From Candidatus Peregrinibacteria bacterium (GTDB taxonomy: Bacteria; Patescibacteriota; Gracilibacteria; CAIRYL01; GCA-016699755): a DNA stretch of 64,000 bases. The stretch is from assembly GCA_016699755.1 (NCBI GenBank), contig CP065009.1, forward strand, positions 744,001 through 808,000. The letters run 5' to 3'. The notes under the pieces are model-generated. The model was not told the origin of the DNA. It did no database searches and worked only from the letters and a program-made list of their open reading frames with translations. The position numbers and the translations under genes were made by a program. Shown here piece after piece: positions 24,364 to 32,961 of this stretch; the stretch's first letter is position 1, and the number at the start of each line of letters is the position of its first letter.

Positions 24364-25404
24364 ATGAACACATTTGGAACACATTTTCGGCTCACCACTT
24401 TTGGAGAATCTCATGGAATTGCCCTCGGAGCTGTTATTGATGGATGTCCGGCAGGCTTACTCATTTCTGTAGAAGAAATTACCACGGAACTTGCTCGCAG
24501 AAGACCAGGACAGAGCGATATGGCAACTCCTCGAAATGAATCGGATACACCAGAAATTTTGAGTGGTATCTTTGAAGGAAAAACCATTGGAACACCCATT
24601 GCGATTATTGTTCGCAATAGCGACCAAAAATCGAAAGATTATTCCGTACTCAAAGAAGTTTTTAGACCAGGGCATGCGGATGAAGTGTGGGATCAAAAAT
24701 ACCAACATCGAGATCACCGCGGAGGTGGACGACAAAGCGGACGTGAAACGCTTTCACGCGTTATTGGCGGTGCTATTGCAAAAAAACTCTTAAAAACGGC
24801 AAGCAAAACAGAAATTTTTGCCCACGTGGTGCAACTGGGAAACATTCGTGCAGAAACATTTCAAAAAGAAGAAATTGAAAAAAATCTTATTCGCTGTGGA
24901 GATGCCAAGGCAGCACAAAAAATGGAAGAACTCGTGCGACAGACAAAACAAGAAGGTGATTCTCTTGGCGCGCTTGTAGAAATTGTAGTAAAAAATCCCC
25001 CAAAACTTTGTGGTAGTCCGGTTTTTGGAAAAATAGAAGGGGAATTTGCAAAAGCTTTACTCAGCATTGGCACCACAAGAAGCTTTGAATTTGGCGAAGG
25101 CTTACAAGTGGCACACCGGTTTGGAAGCGAACAAAATCCAAAACAAGAAGGAATATCGGGTGGCATCACTACCGGAGAAACTATCCGACTCCGTGTTGCC
25201 ATTAAACCGCCTCCCTCCATTGGAAAAGCACAAAAGATGAAAAAGTCAGAGGGAGGAACAATAGAAACCTCCGTCACTGGACGACACGACCCCACCATCG
25301 CCCCACGATTCGTACCAGTTGCCGAAAGCATGATTGCCCTTGTCCTTGCCGATGCTTTACTCGCTCCACCAGAACGAACAAATCTTCTTTTTCGCACTTC
25401 GTGA
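24364..25404 (+). CDS. aroC: Chorismate synthase
   Basis: A 346-residue chorismate synthase, which makes chorismate from EPSP using reduced FMN at the end of the shikimate pathway. Signatures: MNTFGTHFRLTTFGESHG at the start, 'RRPGQSDMATPRNE', 'FRPGHADEVW', 'DHRGGGRQSGRETLSRVIGGAIA', and near the end 'VTGRHDPTIAPRFVPVAESMIALVLADALL'. Length is normal. The other shikimate genes are not in the window. It overlaps the next gene by 4 nt (GTGA), so the two are coupled despite unrelated roles. It marks the right end of the accessory island. Confidence 0.97.
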   Translation: MNTFGTHFRLTTFGESHGIALGAVIDGCPAGLLISVEEITTELARRRPGQSDMATPRNESDTPEILSGIFEGKTIGTPIAIIVRNSDQKSKDYSVLKEVFRPGHADEVWDQKYQHRDHRGGGRQSGRETLSRVIGGAIAKKLLKTASKTEIFAHVVQLGNIRAETFQKEEIEKNLIRCGDAKAAQKMEELVRQTKQEGDSLGALVEIVVKNPPKLCGSPVFGKIEGEFAKALLSIGTTRSFEFGEGLQVAHRFGSEQNPKQEGISGGITTGETIRLRVAIKPPPSIGKAQKMKKSEGGTIETSVTGRHDPTIAPRFVPVAESMIALVLADALLAPPERTNLLFRTS

Positions 25405-26342
25405 CTTTTCTCCTCTTTTTTGCCATTGGACTTTTTTTTGGAAGTTTTGCGAATGTCATTTCCATTCGCCTTCATAACAAAAAACCAGGAATTATGAATG
25501 GAAAAAGCGAATGCCCACTCTGCAAACATCCCCTTTCGTGGTACGAAAACATTCCTCTTTTTGCTTTTCTTTTACAAAAAGGAAAGAGTCGCTGTTGTAA
25601 AACTCCCATTTCGTATTGGTATCCAACATCAGAACTCCTCTTTGGATTGCTCTTTGGTATCACCGGAATGCTCACATCACTTGATGATCCTTTCCTCCTT
25701 GTATGGCGGATTCTTCTCGTATTTTCCCTCGGCATCTTTCTCTTGTCGGACATTCGGTTTTTCGAAATTCCAGATGAAGTATCTCTTCCTACTATTGGTT
25801 TTCTTATCGTTGCCTCTCTCGTGTTTCCCATTTTACCAATGCACGCACCTCCTCCGTTTCTTGGAGAAGCGCTTTTTGGGGCACTCATTGTATATGGGTT
25901 TTTTACACTTCAAATTTTGACTCCCGCTTTTTTGACATCGCTTAAACGTGGTACAACATCTGCATTTTTTTCTGCTATTTCTTCCGTATTCCTTTTTCCA
26001 TTATGGATTCTGGCAAAACTCTTTTTCCTGGCAGGGTATCTCGAAAAAAAATTCCCAGAAGAAACAGAAGAGGACGATTTCCTCTCGTGGATTGGTGGAG
26101 GCGATTTACGCATTGCACTCATTATAGGGCTTGCACTCGGATGGAAGATTGGGCTTCTTGCTGTCTTTTTGAGCTACCTTCTTGGAACGCTTATTGCGCT
26201 TCCCCTTATTTCTCTCAAAAAATATACAACAAAGTCACTCATCCCCTTTGGTCCTATGCTCGCCACCTCTCTTTTTCTCTGTCTCTTTTGGGGAGAAGAA
26301 ATCCTCAGATTCTATCTCTCATTTCTCTACGGAAAAGTTTAG
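25401..26342 (+). CDS. pilD: Prepilin peptidase (type IV pilus / secretion leader peptidase)
   Basis: A 313-residue polytopic membrane protein of the A24 aspartic peptidase family. The N-terminal domain has 'FGSFANVISIRLHNK' and the zinc region with CPLC (38-41) but only RCC in place of the second CxxC. Catalytic aspartates are D117 (SDIRFFEIPDE) and D235 (IGGGDLR). It cleaves leader peptides of type IV pilins and N-methylates them. A longer than usual stretch (~180-225, ending EKKFPEETEEDD) separates the two Asp motifs. It starts with GTG overlapping aroC. No pilin genes are adjacent. Confidence 0.9.
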   Translation: MTFLLFFAIGLFFGSFANVISIRLHNKKPGIMNGKSECPLCKHPLSWYENIPLFAFLLQKGKSRCCKTPISYWYPTSELLFGLLFGITGMLTSLDDPFLLVWRILLVFSLGIFLLSDIRFFEIPDEVSLPTIGFLIVASLVFPILPMHAPPPFLGEALFGALIVYGFFTLQILTPAFLTSLKRGTTSAFFSAISSVFLFPLWILAKLFFLAGYLEKKFPEETEEDDFLSWIGGGDLRIALIIGLALGWKIGLLAVFLSYLLGTLIALPLISLKKYTTKSLIPFGPMLATSLFLCLFWGEEILRFYLSFLYGKV

Positions 26343-26352
26343 ACGCCATTCC

Positions 26353-27054
26353 TTAGCGCTCGGTTCGTACCCATGTTCCCCTTCCTCTTCCTTGAACTGC
26401 TTCGGAAATAGCGCCTTTCTGGAATGCATCAAAAACAAAAAGAGGCATCTTGTACTCGCGTGCTAAAGAAAATGCGGTTCCATCCATCACCTTGAGTCCC
26501 ATCTGTATAGCATCATTATAAGAAAGAGTATCGAAACGTTTTGCGGATGGATTTTTTTCAGGATCCTCATCATAAACACCATCGACTTTCGTCCCCTTAA
26601 GCACTGCATCTGCCTGAATTTCAAGTGCTCGCACAATGGCGGCCGAATCAGTCGTAAAGAAAGGAGATCCTGTACCGCCAGCAAAAAGGACAATATTTCC
26701 CGCTTTTAGGCTCTGAATTTCATCTTCAATGCAGTGTGATTTTCCTAAAAGAGGAACAGCGTGAGGAACAAAAACGTCTGCCAAAATATTCTTACTGTGA
26801 AACATCTCCTTGAGTACGGCGGCATTGAGAACGGTTGCACCCATTCCAATACGATCGGACTTAGCAGGAGAAAATCCGAATGCTTTCGAATCTCGTCCGC
26901 GCCAAATGTTCCCTCCGCCCACTACCACCGCTATTTCGGCTCCAGCTACCTTTTTTGCAAGAACAATCTCTTCTACAAGAAGAGAGACCTTATCAGAGGA
27001 AAACCCTGTTTCTCCAAGCATTTCTCCAGAAATTTTCAAAAGGTAACGTGTCAT
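26353..27054 (-). CDS. pyrH: UMP kinase
   Basis: A 233-residue amino-acid-kinase-fold UMP kinase (UMP to UDP), hexameric in bacteria. Landmarks: MTRYLLKISGEML at the start, 'EIAVVVGGGNIWRGR', 'RIGMGATVLNAAVL', 'IVLFAGGTGSPFFTTDSAAIVRALEIQADAVLKGTKVDGVYDEDPEKNP', and 'LKVMDGTAFSLA'. The start at 27054 gives the family's usual N-terminus; an ATG two codons earlier (27060) is also possible. It stands apart from frr, which often follows it in other bacteria. The 3' end faces pilD with a 10-nt gap. Confidence 0.97.
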   Translation of the reverse strand: MTRYLLKISGEMLGETGFSSDKVSLLVEEIVLAKKVAGAEIAVVVGGGNIWRGRDSKAFGFSPAKSDRIGMGATVLNAAVLKEMFHSKNILADVFVPHAVPLLGKSHCIEDEIQSLKAGNIVLFAGGTGSPFFTTDSAAIVRALEIQADAVLKGTKVDGVYDEDPEKNPSAKRFDTLSYNDAIQMGLKVMDGTAFSLAREYKMPLFVFDAFQKGAISEAVQGRGRGTWVRTER

Positions 27055-27303
27055 GAACATATAAAAAACTAAACGTAATTTTATGCGTTTTTTGAAAAAA
27101 ACAACAACACGAAATTCTTCCATTCACCATTTAAAAAAAGGGAGAAAGCTCAAAGGAATGGAATTTTCCTTCTTCAAAATCACTCCCGCCAAAAAAACTG
27201 CCATTTCGGAATCATGGCGAAAATATTAAAAATGAATATCGCTTTTTTTTCGAAAACATGGTACAACGGAAACCGTTTTACTTTTTCTCTCTCTTTTCTC
27301 CTT

Positions 27304-28956
27304 ATGAGAATTCTTTCATTTAAAAAACCCATCTTGTTTGTGGGAGTCTGTATGCTTCTCGCCGGTTGTAGCCTTTTTGGTGGTGGTGAAGAAGATAAAG
27401 GCATGGATACCAAAAACATTACCACAAAAGACCCGAAAGAACGTTTTGAACAATTAAGCGCTGCAAACAGAAATGCCTTTGCAGATATGCTCCTCGAAAC
27501 AATGGGAAATATGGCGCATTACCAAAAATCAAAAGCAGATTTTTCAGTATCTGGAAAAGTTCTTCTCGAAATGATGAACGGAAATCTTAATTTTTCAGTT
27601 AAGAGCAGTTCAAAAACAGATCGATCTTCTGAAAACATTCAGATGGATGCCAGTCTCGATGCGAGTGCAAAAATGGAATCTCCCATTGCTTCCGGAGAAG
27701 GAAAGGTATCCCTCGCACTCCTTGCAAAGGACGGAAATTACTTCGCTTCTCTCAAGGATTTCTCACTCAATGCACCAGAAGTGCCATCTGATCAAGTAAT
27801 GGCGTCTATTACACCTCTTATCGGAACATGGTATGGAGGAACTGCCGCAGAAATTGATGAGCTTCTTGGCGGAAATACGAGCATAGAAACTCTCTTTCGT
27901 TCAGCAAAGAGTCCTGGAGAAATTCAACAAGAAGTTGTAGAAATTATTCGAAATACCCCTCTTTTTGCCTTCTCCGAAAAATCCGATTCCGGAAAAGAAG
28001 GGCTTGAATCCTACAAAGTCACCGTTGACACCAATGCTTTTCAGGAAATGGTTGGTAAGATCTTGGAAGTCGCAGAATTTCCAGAGCAGAATATTGAAGC
28101 AACCAAAGAGGATATGCGCTCCAATATGGCGGGAGTTAATATCTCTGGAATTGTTGGTTTTTCTTCCAGTGATCCACTTGCACTCTCGTTTGAGGGAAGT
28201 ATTACAAATACCGAATCTCCCGAAAAAAATGGAGACATTAGTGTCTTTCTTTCTGAGAACGAAAAGAGTTTTCGTATAAAATCGATGCAAGGAGTTATCG
28301 ATTTTGTTGCAAAAAAAGAAGGAAATACAAAAACATTTGCACTTACTGAAGGAGAAGAAGGGAAAAAACTTCTCTCTGGAAATATGTCAGAAAAGACATT
28401 TGAAATGTCTTTCTACAATACAAGTGATGCCGAAGAAAAAGAAGTTGCCCACATCTCTCTTGAGAAAAATGAAGAAAAATGGAGCGGAACAATGACCAAC
28501 AACGAGCAACCAGATATTGTTTTTCTTATTCACGAACTTTCATTTGACGCAAAAACTCTTATACTCCACGTCGAGCTCAAGAAAGGAGAAGTCTCACTTG
28601 CAGACATAGAAATGTCTTACCTAATCGAAGAAATCAAAAATATTGATATTACTCCTCCACAAGAATTCGAACCATTTTCTGTGCTCACGCAAAAGGTTCT
28701 TCCACTTCTCTTTGGTGCATCACCAACCCCAGTACTCGAAGAAGGAGTTCCTTCTGATTCTCTTCCGTCGAACATAAACGATGATCTCCCAGAAGGAATG
28801 AGTGAAGAAGAGCTCAACGCGATGATTGAGCAGGCAATGATTGAGCAGGCAAATGGAGGGATACCTTCTGAAGAAGATACCTCACCTGATGCGCCATCAA
28901 CTCCAACGCCCGAAGAAGGAGTAAGTGCGGGAACACCTCCTACTCCACAGGAATAA
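27304..28956 (+). CDS. Large lipoprotein, unknown function
   Basis: A 550-residue lipoprotein. MRILSFKKPILFVGVCMLLAG is followed by the lipidated Cys22 (LAGC). The mature part alternates beta-rich stretches; residues ~80-450 look like a repeated scaffold around 'VSGKVLLEMMNGNLNFSVKS' and 'SLALLAKDGNYFASLKDFSL', as in CPR lipoproteins of this size that I know only as hypothetical. The C-terminal ~80 residues are rich in Pro, Glu, Thr and Ser and probably disordered. The start at 27304 is chosen because upstream codons only add an unrelated leader. A strong hairpin follows. No enzyme motif is seen. Confidence 0.8.
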   Translation: MRILSFKKPILFVGVCMLLAGCSLFGGGEEDKGMDTKNITTKDPKERFEQLSAANRNAFADMLLETMGNMAHYQKSKADFSVSGKVLLEMMNGNLNFSVKSSSKTDRSSENIQMDASLDASAKMESPIASGEGKVSLALLAKDGNYFASLKDFSLNAPEVPSDQVMASITPLIGTWYGGTAAEIDELLGGNTSIETLFRSAKSPGEIQQEVVEIIRNTPLFAFSEKSDSGKEGLESYKVTVDTNAFQEMVGKILEVAEFPEQNIEATKEDMRSNMAGVNISGIVGFSSSDPLALSFEGSITNTESPEKNGDISVFLSENEKSFRIKSMQGVIDFVAKKEGNTKTFALTEGEEGKKLLSGNMSEKTFEMSFYNTSDAEEKEVAHISLEKNEEKWSGTMTNNEQPDIVFLIHELSFDAKTLILHVELKKGEVSLADIEMSYLIEEIKNIDITPPQEFEPFSVLTQKVLPLLFGASPTPVLEEGVPSDSLPSNINDDLPEGMSEEELNAMIEQAMIEQANGGIPSEEDTSPDAPSTPTPEEGVSAGTPPTPQE

Positions 28957-28978
28957 TCTAAAAAATATGGAAAAAGCC

Positions 28979-29011
28979 TATGAGGGGTGAAGGAAATATT
29001 CACCCCTCATA
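28979..29011. terminator. 13-bp perfect stem after the lipoprotein gene
   Basis: TATGAGGGGTGAA (28979-28991) is the exact reverse complement of 28999-29011, with a 7-nt loop, 22 nt after the stop codon. There is no T run, but position and stem strength support a terminator. Confidence 0.7.
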
Positions 29012-29090
29012 GAAAGAAGTAGATTGACAAAAAAAGTGTTCCTCCGGCAGAATGTCTCGGCAGTTTTCTTTTCTCTCTTTTTTAGCTATC

Positions 29091-29549
29091 GTGCTTGTTA
29101 TTCGAATGCAGCGTACCGGTCGTAAAAATGCACCTTTTTACCACATTGTGGTTGCCGAAAAATCTAAACCAGTACAGGGAAAGTTTCTTGAACGACTTGG
29201 ATACTACAACCCACTTGTTCAACCAAAAGACATTTCCCTTCAAAAGGAACGTGTTGAATACTGGATTTCAGTAGGAGCTCAGCCAAGCCAAACAGTAGCA
29301 CGCCTTTGTACAAAAAACGGTATCTCTCAAGCAGAAAAATTTATAAAAGCACGAGCTCAAAAGCCTTCTAAGGCAGAGGAAGAAGCCGCCAAGAAAAAGG
29401 CGGAGGCAGAGGAGGCACAAAAGAAAGCTACAGAGGAAGAAGCGCAAAAAAAGGCAGAAGAGGAGAAAACTCAGGCTGAAGCAATTTCCTCAGAAACCTC
29501 AGAAGCTTCGAAAGAGACACCAGAAAAAGCAGAGACGGAATCGGAATAA
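29091..29549 (+). CDS. rpsP: 30S ribosomal protein S16 with long C-terminal tail
   Basis: A 152-residue bS16. The core, from the GTG at 29091 (VLVIRMQRTGRKNAPFYHIVVAE), continues with 'GKFLERLGYYNPL' and 'ERVEYWISVGAQPSQTV'. S16 helps fold the 16S 5' domain. Typical length is 80-90; here an ~65-residue tail rich in Ala, Glu and Lys follows, likely a charged helix. The GTG was chosen because it lines up with the canonical start; an upstream ATG (29052) would add 13 residues (MSRQFSFLSFLAI). It is followed by khpA, as in many bacteria. Confidence 0.95.
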   Translation: MLVIRMQRTGRKNAPFYHIVVAEKSKPVQGKFLERLGYYNPLVQPKDISLQKERVEYWISVGAQPSQTVARLCTKNGISQAEKFIKARAQKPSKAEEEAAKKKAEAEEAQKKATEEEAQKKAEEEKTQAEAISSETSEASKETPEKAETESE

Positions 29550-29587
29550 GGACACGTTCTTTTCTCTATTTTCTTCTCCCATCATTC

Positions 29588-29863
29588 ATGCCAGAACGTA
29601 CTATCTCACCGGAAGAGCAATTTCTTCTTTTTGTTGTTCGGGCAATGGTAGAGCATCCCGAAGATGTTTCCATTACGAGGACCATTGATGAACTTGGCAC
29701 TCTCCTCTCTCTTCATGTAAACCCCACTGATGCCGGAAAAATTATTGGCAAAGGAGGTCAGACCATAAAAGCACTTCGGATTCTTTTGCGTGTTGTTGGA
29801 GCGAAAGACAATGGAAGTCGAATTAACCTTCGACTTGAAGATTCCTCTTCTCCTTTCGAATGA
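29588..29863 (+). CDS. khpA: KhpA, KH-domain RNA-binding protein
   Basis: A 91-residue single KH-domain protein with the GxxG loop in GKIIGKGGQTIKALR (50-64). KhpA binds RNA, often with KhpB, and its gene commonly follows rpsP, as it does here. Length is slightly above the usual 75-85 because of N-terminal residues. Its stop overlaps the start of the next gene by 4 nt (ATGA), which couples it to the membrane protein pair. Confidence 0.93.
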   Translation: MPERTISPEEQFLLFVVRAMVEHPEDVSITRTIDELGTLLSLHVNPTDAGKIIGKGGQTIKALRILLRVVGAKDNGSRINLRLEDSSSPFE

Positions 29864-30261
29864 ACGACGGATTATTAAGCCCCAACCAAAGTGGATATAA
29901 TCTTATTGACATTATTAACTTAGCGGTCGCACTCGGAATTCTCGTTGCGGGGTTTCTTTCTATTTTTTATATTTTCGTCGGAGGAATCTCCTTTATTCTT
30001 TCTGGTGGAGATGAGTCAAAAATTAAACAAGCTGTTCACACCATCCGCTACGCAATTGTCGGACTCGTGGTGACTATTTTTGCCGTGACTATTATTGCTA
30101 TTGTTGGAAGTCTTTTTGGGTTTAATCTTACTCAATATATTCAATGGGATCGCATGACAGAACTCATTGGAGATATCACAAGTCGTGTTATGAGCGGAGG
30201 AAGCACCTCGGTTAATGATTTCCCCCAACTACCAGAACCACCAGCACCATTAGCAAACTAA
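29860..30261 (+). CDS. VirB2/TrbC-like two-helix membrane protein, copy 1
   Basis: A 133-residue protein with two membrane helices (about 18-45 and 65-90) joined by a short loop, 'GGISFILSGGDESKIKQAVHTIRYAIVGL'. This 'SGGDE.K...A...I..AI.GL' pattern is that of VirB2/TrbC-like pilin proteins common in CPR genomes, where they are often found in multiple copies. The C-terminus is Pro-rich. It is coupled to khpA and followed after 1 nt by a paralogue. A role in a pilus or secretion channel is inferred only from the fold. Confidence 0.7.
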   Translation: MNDGLLSPNQSGYNLIDIINLAVALGILVAGFLSIFYIFVGGISFILSGGDESKIKQAVHTIRYAIVGLVVTIFAVTIIAIVGSLFGFNLTQYIQWDRMTELIGDITSRVMSGGSTSVNDFPQLPEPPAPLAN

Positions 30262-30262
30262 T

Positions 30263-30658
30263 TTGATGCCCATATTCTCGGAAGATCCACCTCTTCACCT
30301 CTTATTCTCGGGAACCCTTGCCGAAGCAGTAAACGTAGGAGTTGCTCTTTCTATTCTTGTTGGTGGCTTGCTTTCGGTATTTTTCGTCTTTTACGGAGGT
30401 ATTCAATTTATTACCTCTGGCGGAGATGAAGAGAAATCGAAAAAAGCCATTTCGAGTATTCGGACTGCTATTATTGGACTTCTTGTTATTATTTTTTCTG
30501 TCACCTTTGTTTCGGTACTCAGTGCTCTTTTTCAATTTAATCTCCTCCCCTTTCTCGAATGGGAGAGTGTTTTACACTCAGTACAAAACATTGGAGAAAA
30601 ATGGAAAGATATCGCCAACCAAGACCAACTCTCTCCAGACACACTAGAACCACTGTAA
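30263..30658 (+). CDS. VirB2/TrbC-like two-helix membrane protein, copy 2
   Basis: A 131-residue paralogue of the preceding protein. It has the same two helices and loop ('GGIQFITSGGDEEKSKKAISSIRTAIIGL'), and the same closing motif 'LFQFNLLPFLEW' matches 'LFGFNLTQYIQW' of copy 1. The two arose by tandem duplication. The 3' end overlaps the convergent formyltransferase gene by 15 nt. Confidence 0.7.
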   Translation: MMPIFSEDPPLHLLFSGTLAEAVNVGVALSILVGGLLSVFFVFYGGIQFITSGGDEEKSKKAISSIRTAIIGLLVIIFSVTFVSVLSALFQFNLLPFLEWESVLHSVQNIGEKWKDIANQDQLSPDTLEPL

Positions 30659-31459
30659 AAACTTTCGAAATCGCACAAAACGAAATGTTTTTCCAAAGCG
30701 TTCCGCTTCTGTTTTGCGAGGAAGGGAAAAAAGGTATCTTGCACGATGATTTTTTTGGGGATGTGCCTTTTTCCTCTTTAAGAGATGGAGAGCCTTCAGA
30801 AGGGCTTCTGCGGCAAAATCGGCTGTTTTTTTTGTAAAACACTGAAGAGAAAGAGCTTTTCCCCGAAGAGAGAAATGCTTTTGAAGAATAATGCCTCCTG
30901 CATCAATATGCTCATTCATGTAGTGCACCGTCACCCCCCCTTCTTGCTCTCCATGATAGAGAATCCAAAAGTTTGTCCAACTTCCCGGAAATTTTGGGAG
31001 AAGCGCAGGATGAACATTAATCGCCCCCTCCCGAGGAATGCTGAGCATATCCGATCGAACAATCTGAAGGAGATAGCATGAAACGAGAATATCTGGAGCA
31101 AGATCTTTCACAAAAGCAACTGATTCCGAACAATTCACGTTAGAAGTACTAAAAATAGGAACTCCGTATGTATGCGCAAGCTCATGAACATCAAAAAGTT
31201 TTCTGCGGTGAGGAGCACGAAAAATACGAGAAAGGCTAATTCCTATCTTTTGTACAATATTTACAAATCCAATTTTCACCATAAAAGAAACACCGGCATG
31301 ACGTATCATTTTTAGAATTTTTCGAACGTTCTTCATGTCTGGAGACACAACCTGATGATGAATAATTCCCACCACTTCAAAAGATGGTGAACGAAGGATT
31401 CTCCGCAGGGTGATGCTCGCGCCAATGTGAAACGAACTCGTCAGAAAAATAATACGCAT
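30644..31459 (-). CDS. Formyltransferase-family protein (Fmt/PurN-like)
   Basis: A 271-residue protein of the formyltransferase fold. The catalytic trio is visible: N148 and H150 in INVHPALLPKFPG, and D186 in YMNEHIDAGGII. The N-terminal part resembles Fmt-type enzymes but lacks a clear Met-tRNA-binding C-terminal domain, which is short and basic here. Such proteins often formylate amino sugars or act on unknown substrates, so Fmt itself is not claimed. The start at MRIIFLTSSFHIG (31459) is preferred over upstream Met codons at 31474 and 31519. It is divergent from murD. Confidence 0.8.
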   Translation of the reverse strand: MRIIFLTSSFHIGASITLRRILRSPSFEVVGIIHHQVVSPDMKNVRKILKMIRHAGVSFMVKIGFVNIVQKIGISLSRIFRAPHRRKLFDVHELAHTYGVPIFSTSNVNCSESVAFVKDLAPDILVSCYLLQIVRSDMLSIPREGAINVHPALLPKFPGSWTNFWILYHGEQEGGVTVHYMNEHIDAGGIILQKHFSLRGKALSLQCFTKKTADFAAEALLKALHLLKRKKAHPQKNHRARYLFSLPRKTEAERFGKTFRFVRFRKFLQWF

Positions 31460-31551
31460 GGAAAATTTATACATCTCTCTTATTCTTAGTTTTCCCACAA
31501 AAAAAACAAGTCTTTTCAAAATACACTTTCTTCTATAAAATACATTCGCTT

Positions 31552-32874
31552 ATGAAACTCCTCACGAAAAAAATCGGCGTTCTTGGGTTTGGTATAGAAG
31601 GACAATCGGTTGCTCATTTTTTGGAGAGTCGTCGTATTCGCGATCTCATTGTGTACGATGAAAACAAACCGGAATTTCCAAATTTTTCAGAAGTTGGAAA
31701 TCGTGATGTTCTTATTCGCTCTCCAGGAGTAAGTCCGCATCATCCTGCACTTCAGAACTTCCGAGGAAAGATTATTGGAAGTGCAGAACTTTTTTTTCAG
31801 TTATGTCCAACCAAGAAAGTTATTGGAGTTACCGGAACAAAAGGAAAAGGAACCACTTCAACGCTTATTTCTAAAATTTTTGAAGAAGCAAATGATACTG
31901 TCTTTCTTGTAGGAAATATTGGTGTTCCCTTCTTTGAAGTTCTTCCCAATATTCGAACGCGAGATGTTGTCATTGCAGAGCTTTCAAGTTTCCAGTTGTG
32001 GGATTCAGAACAATCTCCTCAGATTGCTGTTCTCCTCCGCACAAACCCAGATCATCTAGAGAAACACCTGAGTTTTGATGAATATCTTTCGGCAAAACGG
32101 AATATTTTTCTTCATCAAAAATCTGGAGGTCGATTAGTATATTGTGCCGATTGTCCCGTTGTTTCACAAATAGCAGAGGAACTTCCAGAAGAAACCCTTA
32201 TTCCTGTTTCTCTTCAAAAAGAGCTTCCTCATGGGGCTTTTCGAAGGGGGGATGAAATTATTTGGAAAACAGAAGAAGGTGAAGAGGTTATTTGCGAAGT
32301 GGGAGATATAAAACTTCGAGGAGAACATAATTTAGAAAATGTCGTAGCCGCTATTGCCGCTTCAAAACTTCTCAACGTCCGCACAGCTCCTATACAAACC
32401 GCTATTCAGAAGTTCTCTGGTCTCCCCTATCGCCTTCAGCTCATTGCGGCAACACGATCTGGAATTCACTTTTGGAATGATTCGTGTGCCACCACCCCAT
32501 CGGCAACTATTGCGGGAATTAAAACATTTTCTCAGGAGCCACTCATTCTTATTTCTGGTGGATCAGAAAAAAATGCAGATTATAACGATCTCGGAAAAGT
32601 AATAGTCGAAGAAAAACCGAAAGCACTTATTCTTATGGGAAAAACTGGGGTACAAATAGGAGATCTTGCTAAGAAATCGGGTTATGATGCAAAAAAAATA
32701 CACTCTGGAGAAAATCTTGAAGGAGTCTTTGCTGTATTAGAAAAAATTATTGACTCTGGAGACAACATTCTCTTTTCTCCTGCGTCAGCAAGTTTTGATC
32801 AGTTTAAAAATGAATATGACCGTGGAGAAAAATGGAATGCGATGGTGAATGAGTTCTTGCGAAAAAGAAAATAA
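31552..32874 (+). CDS. murD: UDP-N-acetylmuramoylalanine--D-glutamate ligase
   Basis: A 440-residue Mur ligase that adds D-Glu to UDP-MurNAc-L-Ala in the cytoplasm. The N-terminal Rossmann domain is followed by the ATP loop GTKGKGTT (95-102), then 'AELSSFQLWDSEQSPQIAVLLRTNPDHLEKH' (the MurD-type SSFQL motif), 'LRGEHNLENVVAAIAASKL', 'WNDSCATTPSATIAGIKTF' and, near the end, 'LFSPASASFDQFKNEYDRG'. The SSFQL and SASFDQF motifs separate MurD from MurC/E/F. A TATAAA lies 12 nt upstream of the ATG with no good -35. It shows the cell makes peptidoglycan. Confidence 0.95.
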   Translation: MKLLTKKIGVLGFGIEGQSVAHFLESRRIRDLIVYDENKPEFPNFSEVGNRDVLIRSPGVSPHHPALQNFRGKIIGSAELFFQLCPTKKVIGVTGTKGKGTTSTLISKIFEEANDTVFLVGNIGVPFFEVLPNIRTRDVVIAELSSFQLWDSEQSPQIAVLLRTNPDHLEKHLSFDEYLSAKRNIFLHQKSGGRLVYCADCPVVSQIAEELPEETLIPVSLQKELPHGAFRRGDEIIWKTEEGEEVICEVGDIKLRGEHNLENVVAAIAASKLLNVRTAPIQTAIQKFSGLPYRLQLIAATRSGIHFWNDSCATTPSATIAGIKTFSQEPLILISGGSEKNADYNDLGKVIVEEKPKALILMGKTGVQIGDLAKKSGYDAKKIHSGENLEGVFAVLEKIIDSGDNILFSPASASFDQFKNEYDRGEKWNAMVNEFLRKRK

Positions 32875-32961
32875 AGCATCACAAAAACTTCTCGTAGTAA
32901 CGAATCTCGGGTTGTTCAGTATGGACCATTAACAGAAAACCCTCTTTGCAAACAAATTACT

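Noticed and set aside
14005..25404. Recoding of TGA as an amino acid, as in some CPR lineages
   Set aside because: Several conserved genes (glycosyltransferase, aroC, peroxiredoxin) end at TGA exactly where their families end, and no conserved gene contains an in-frame TGA.
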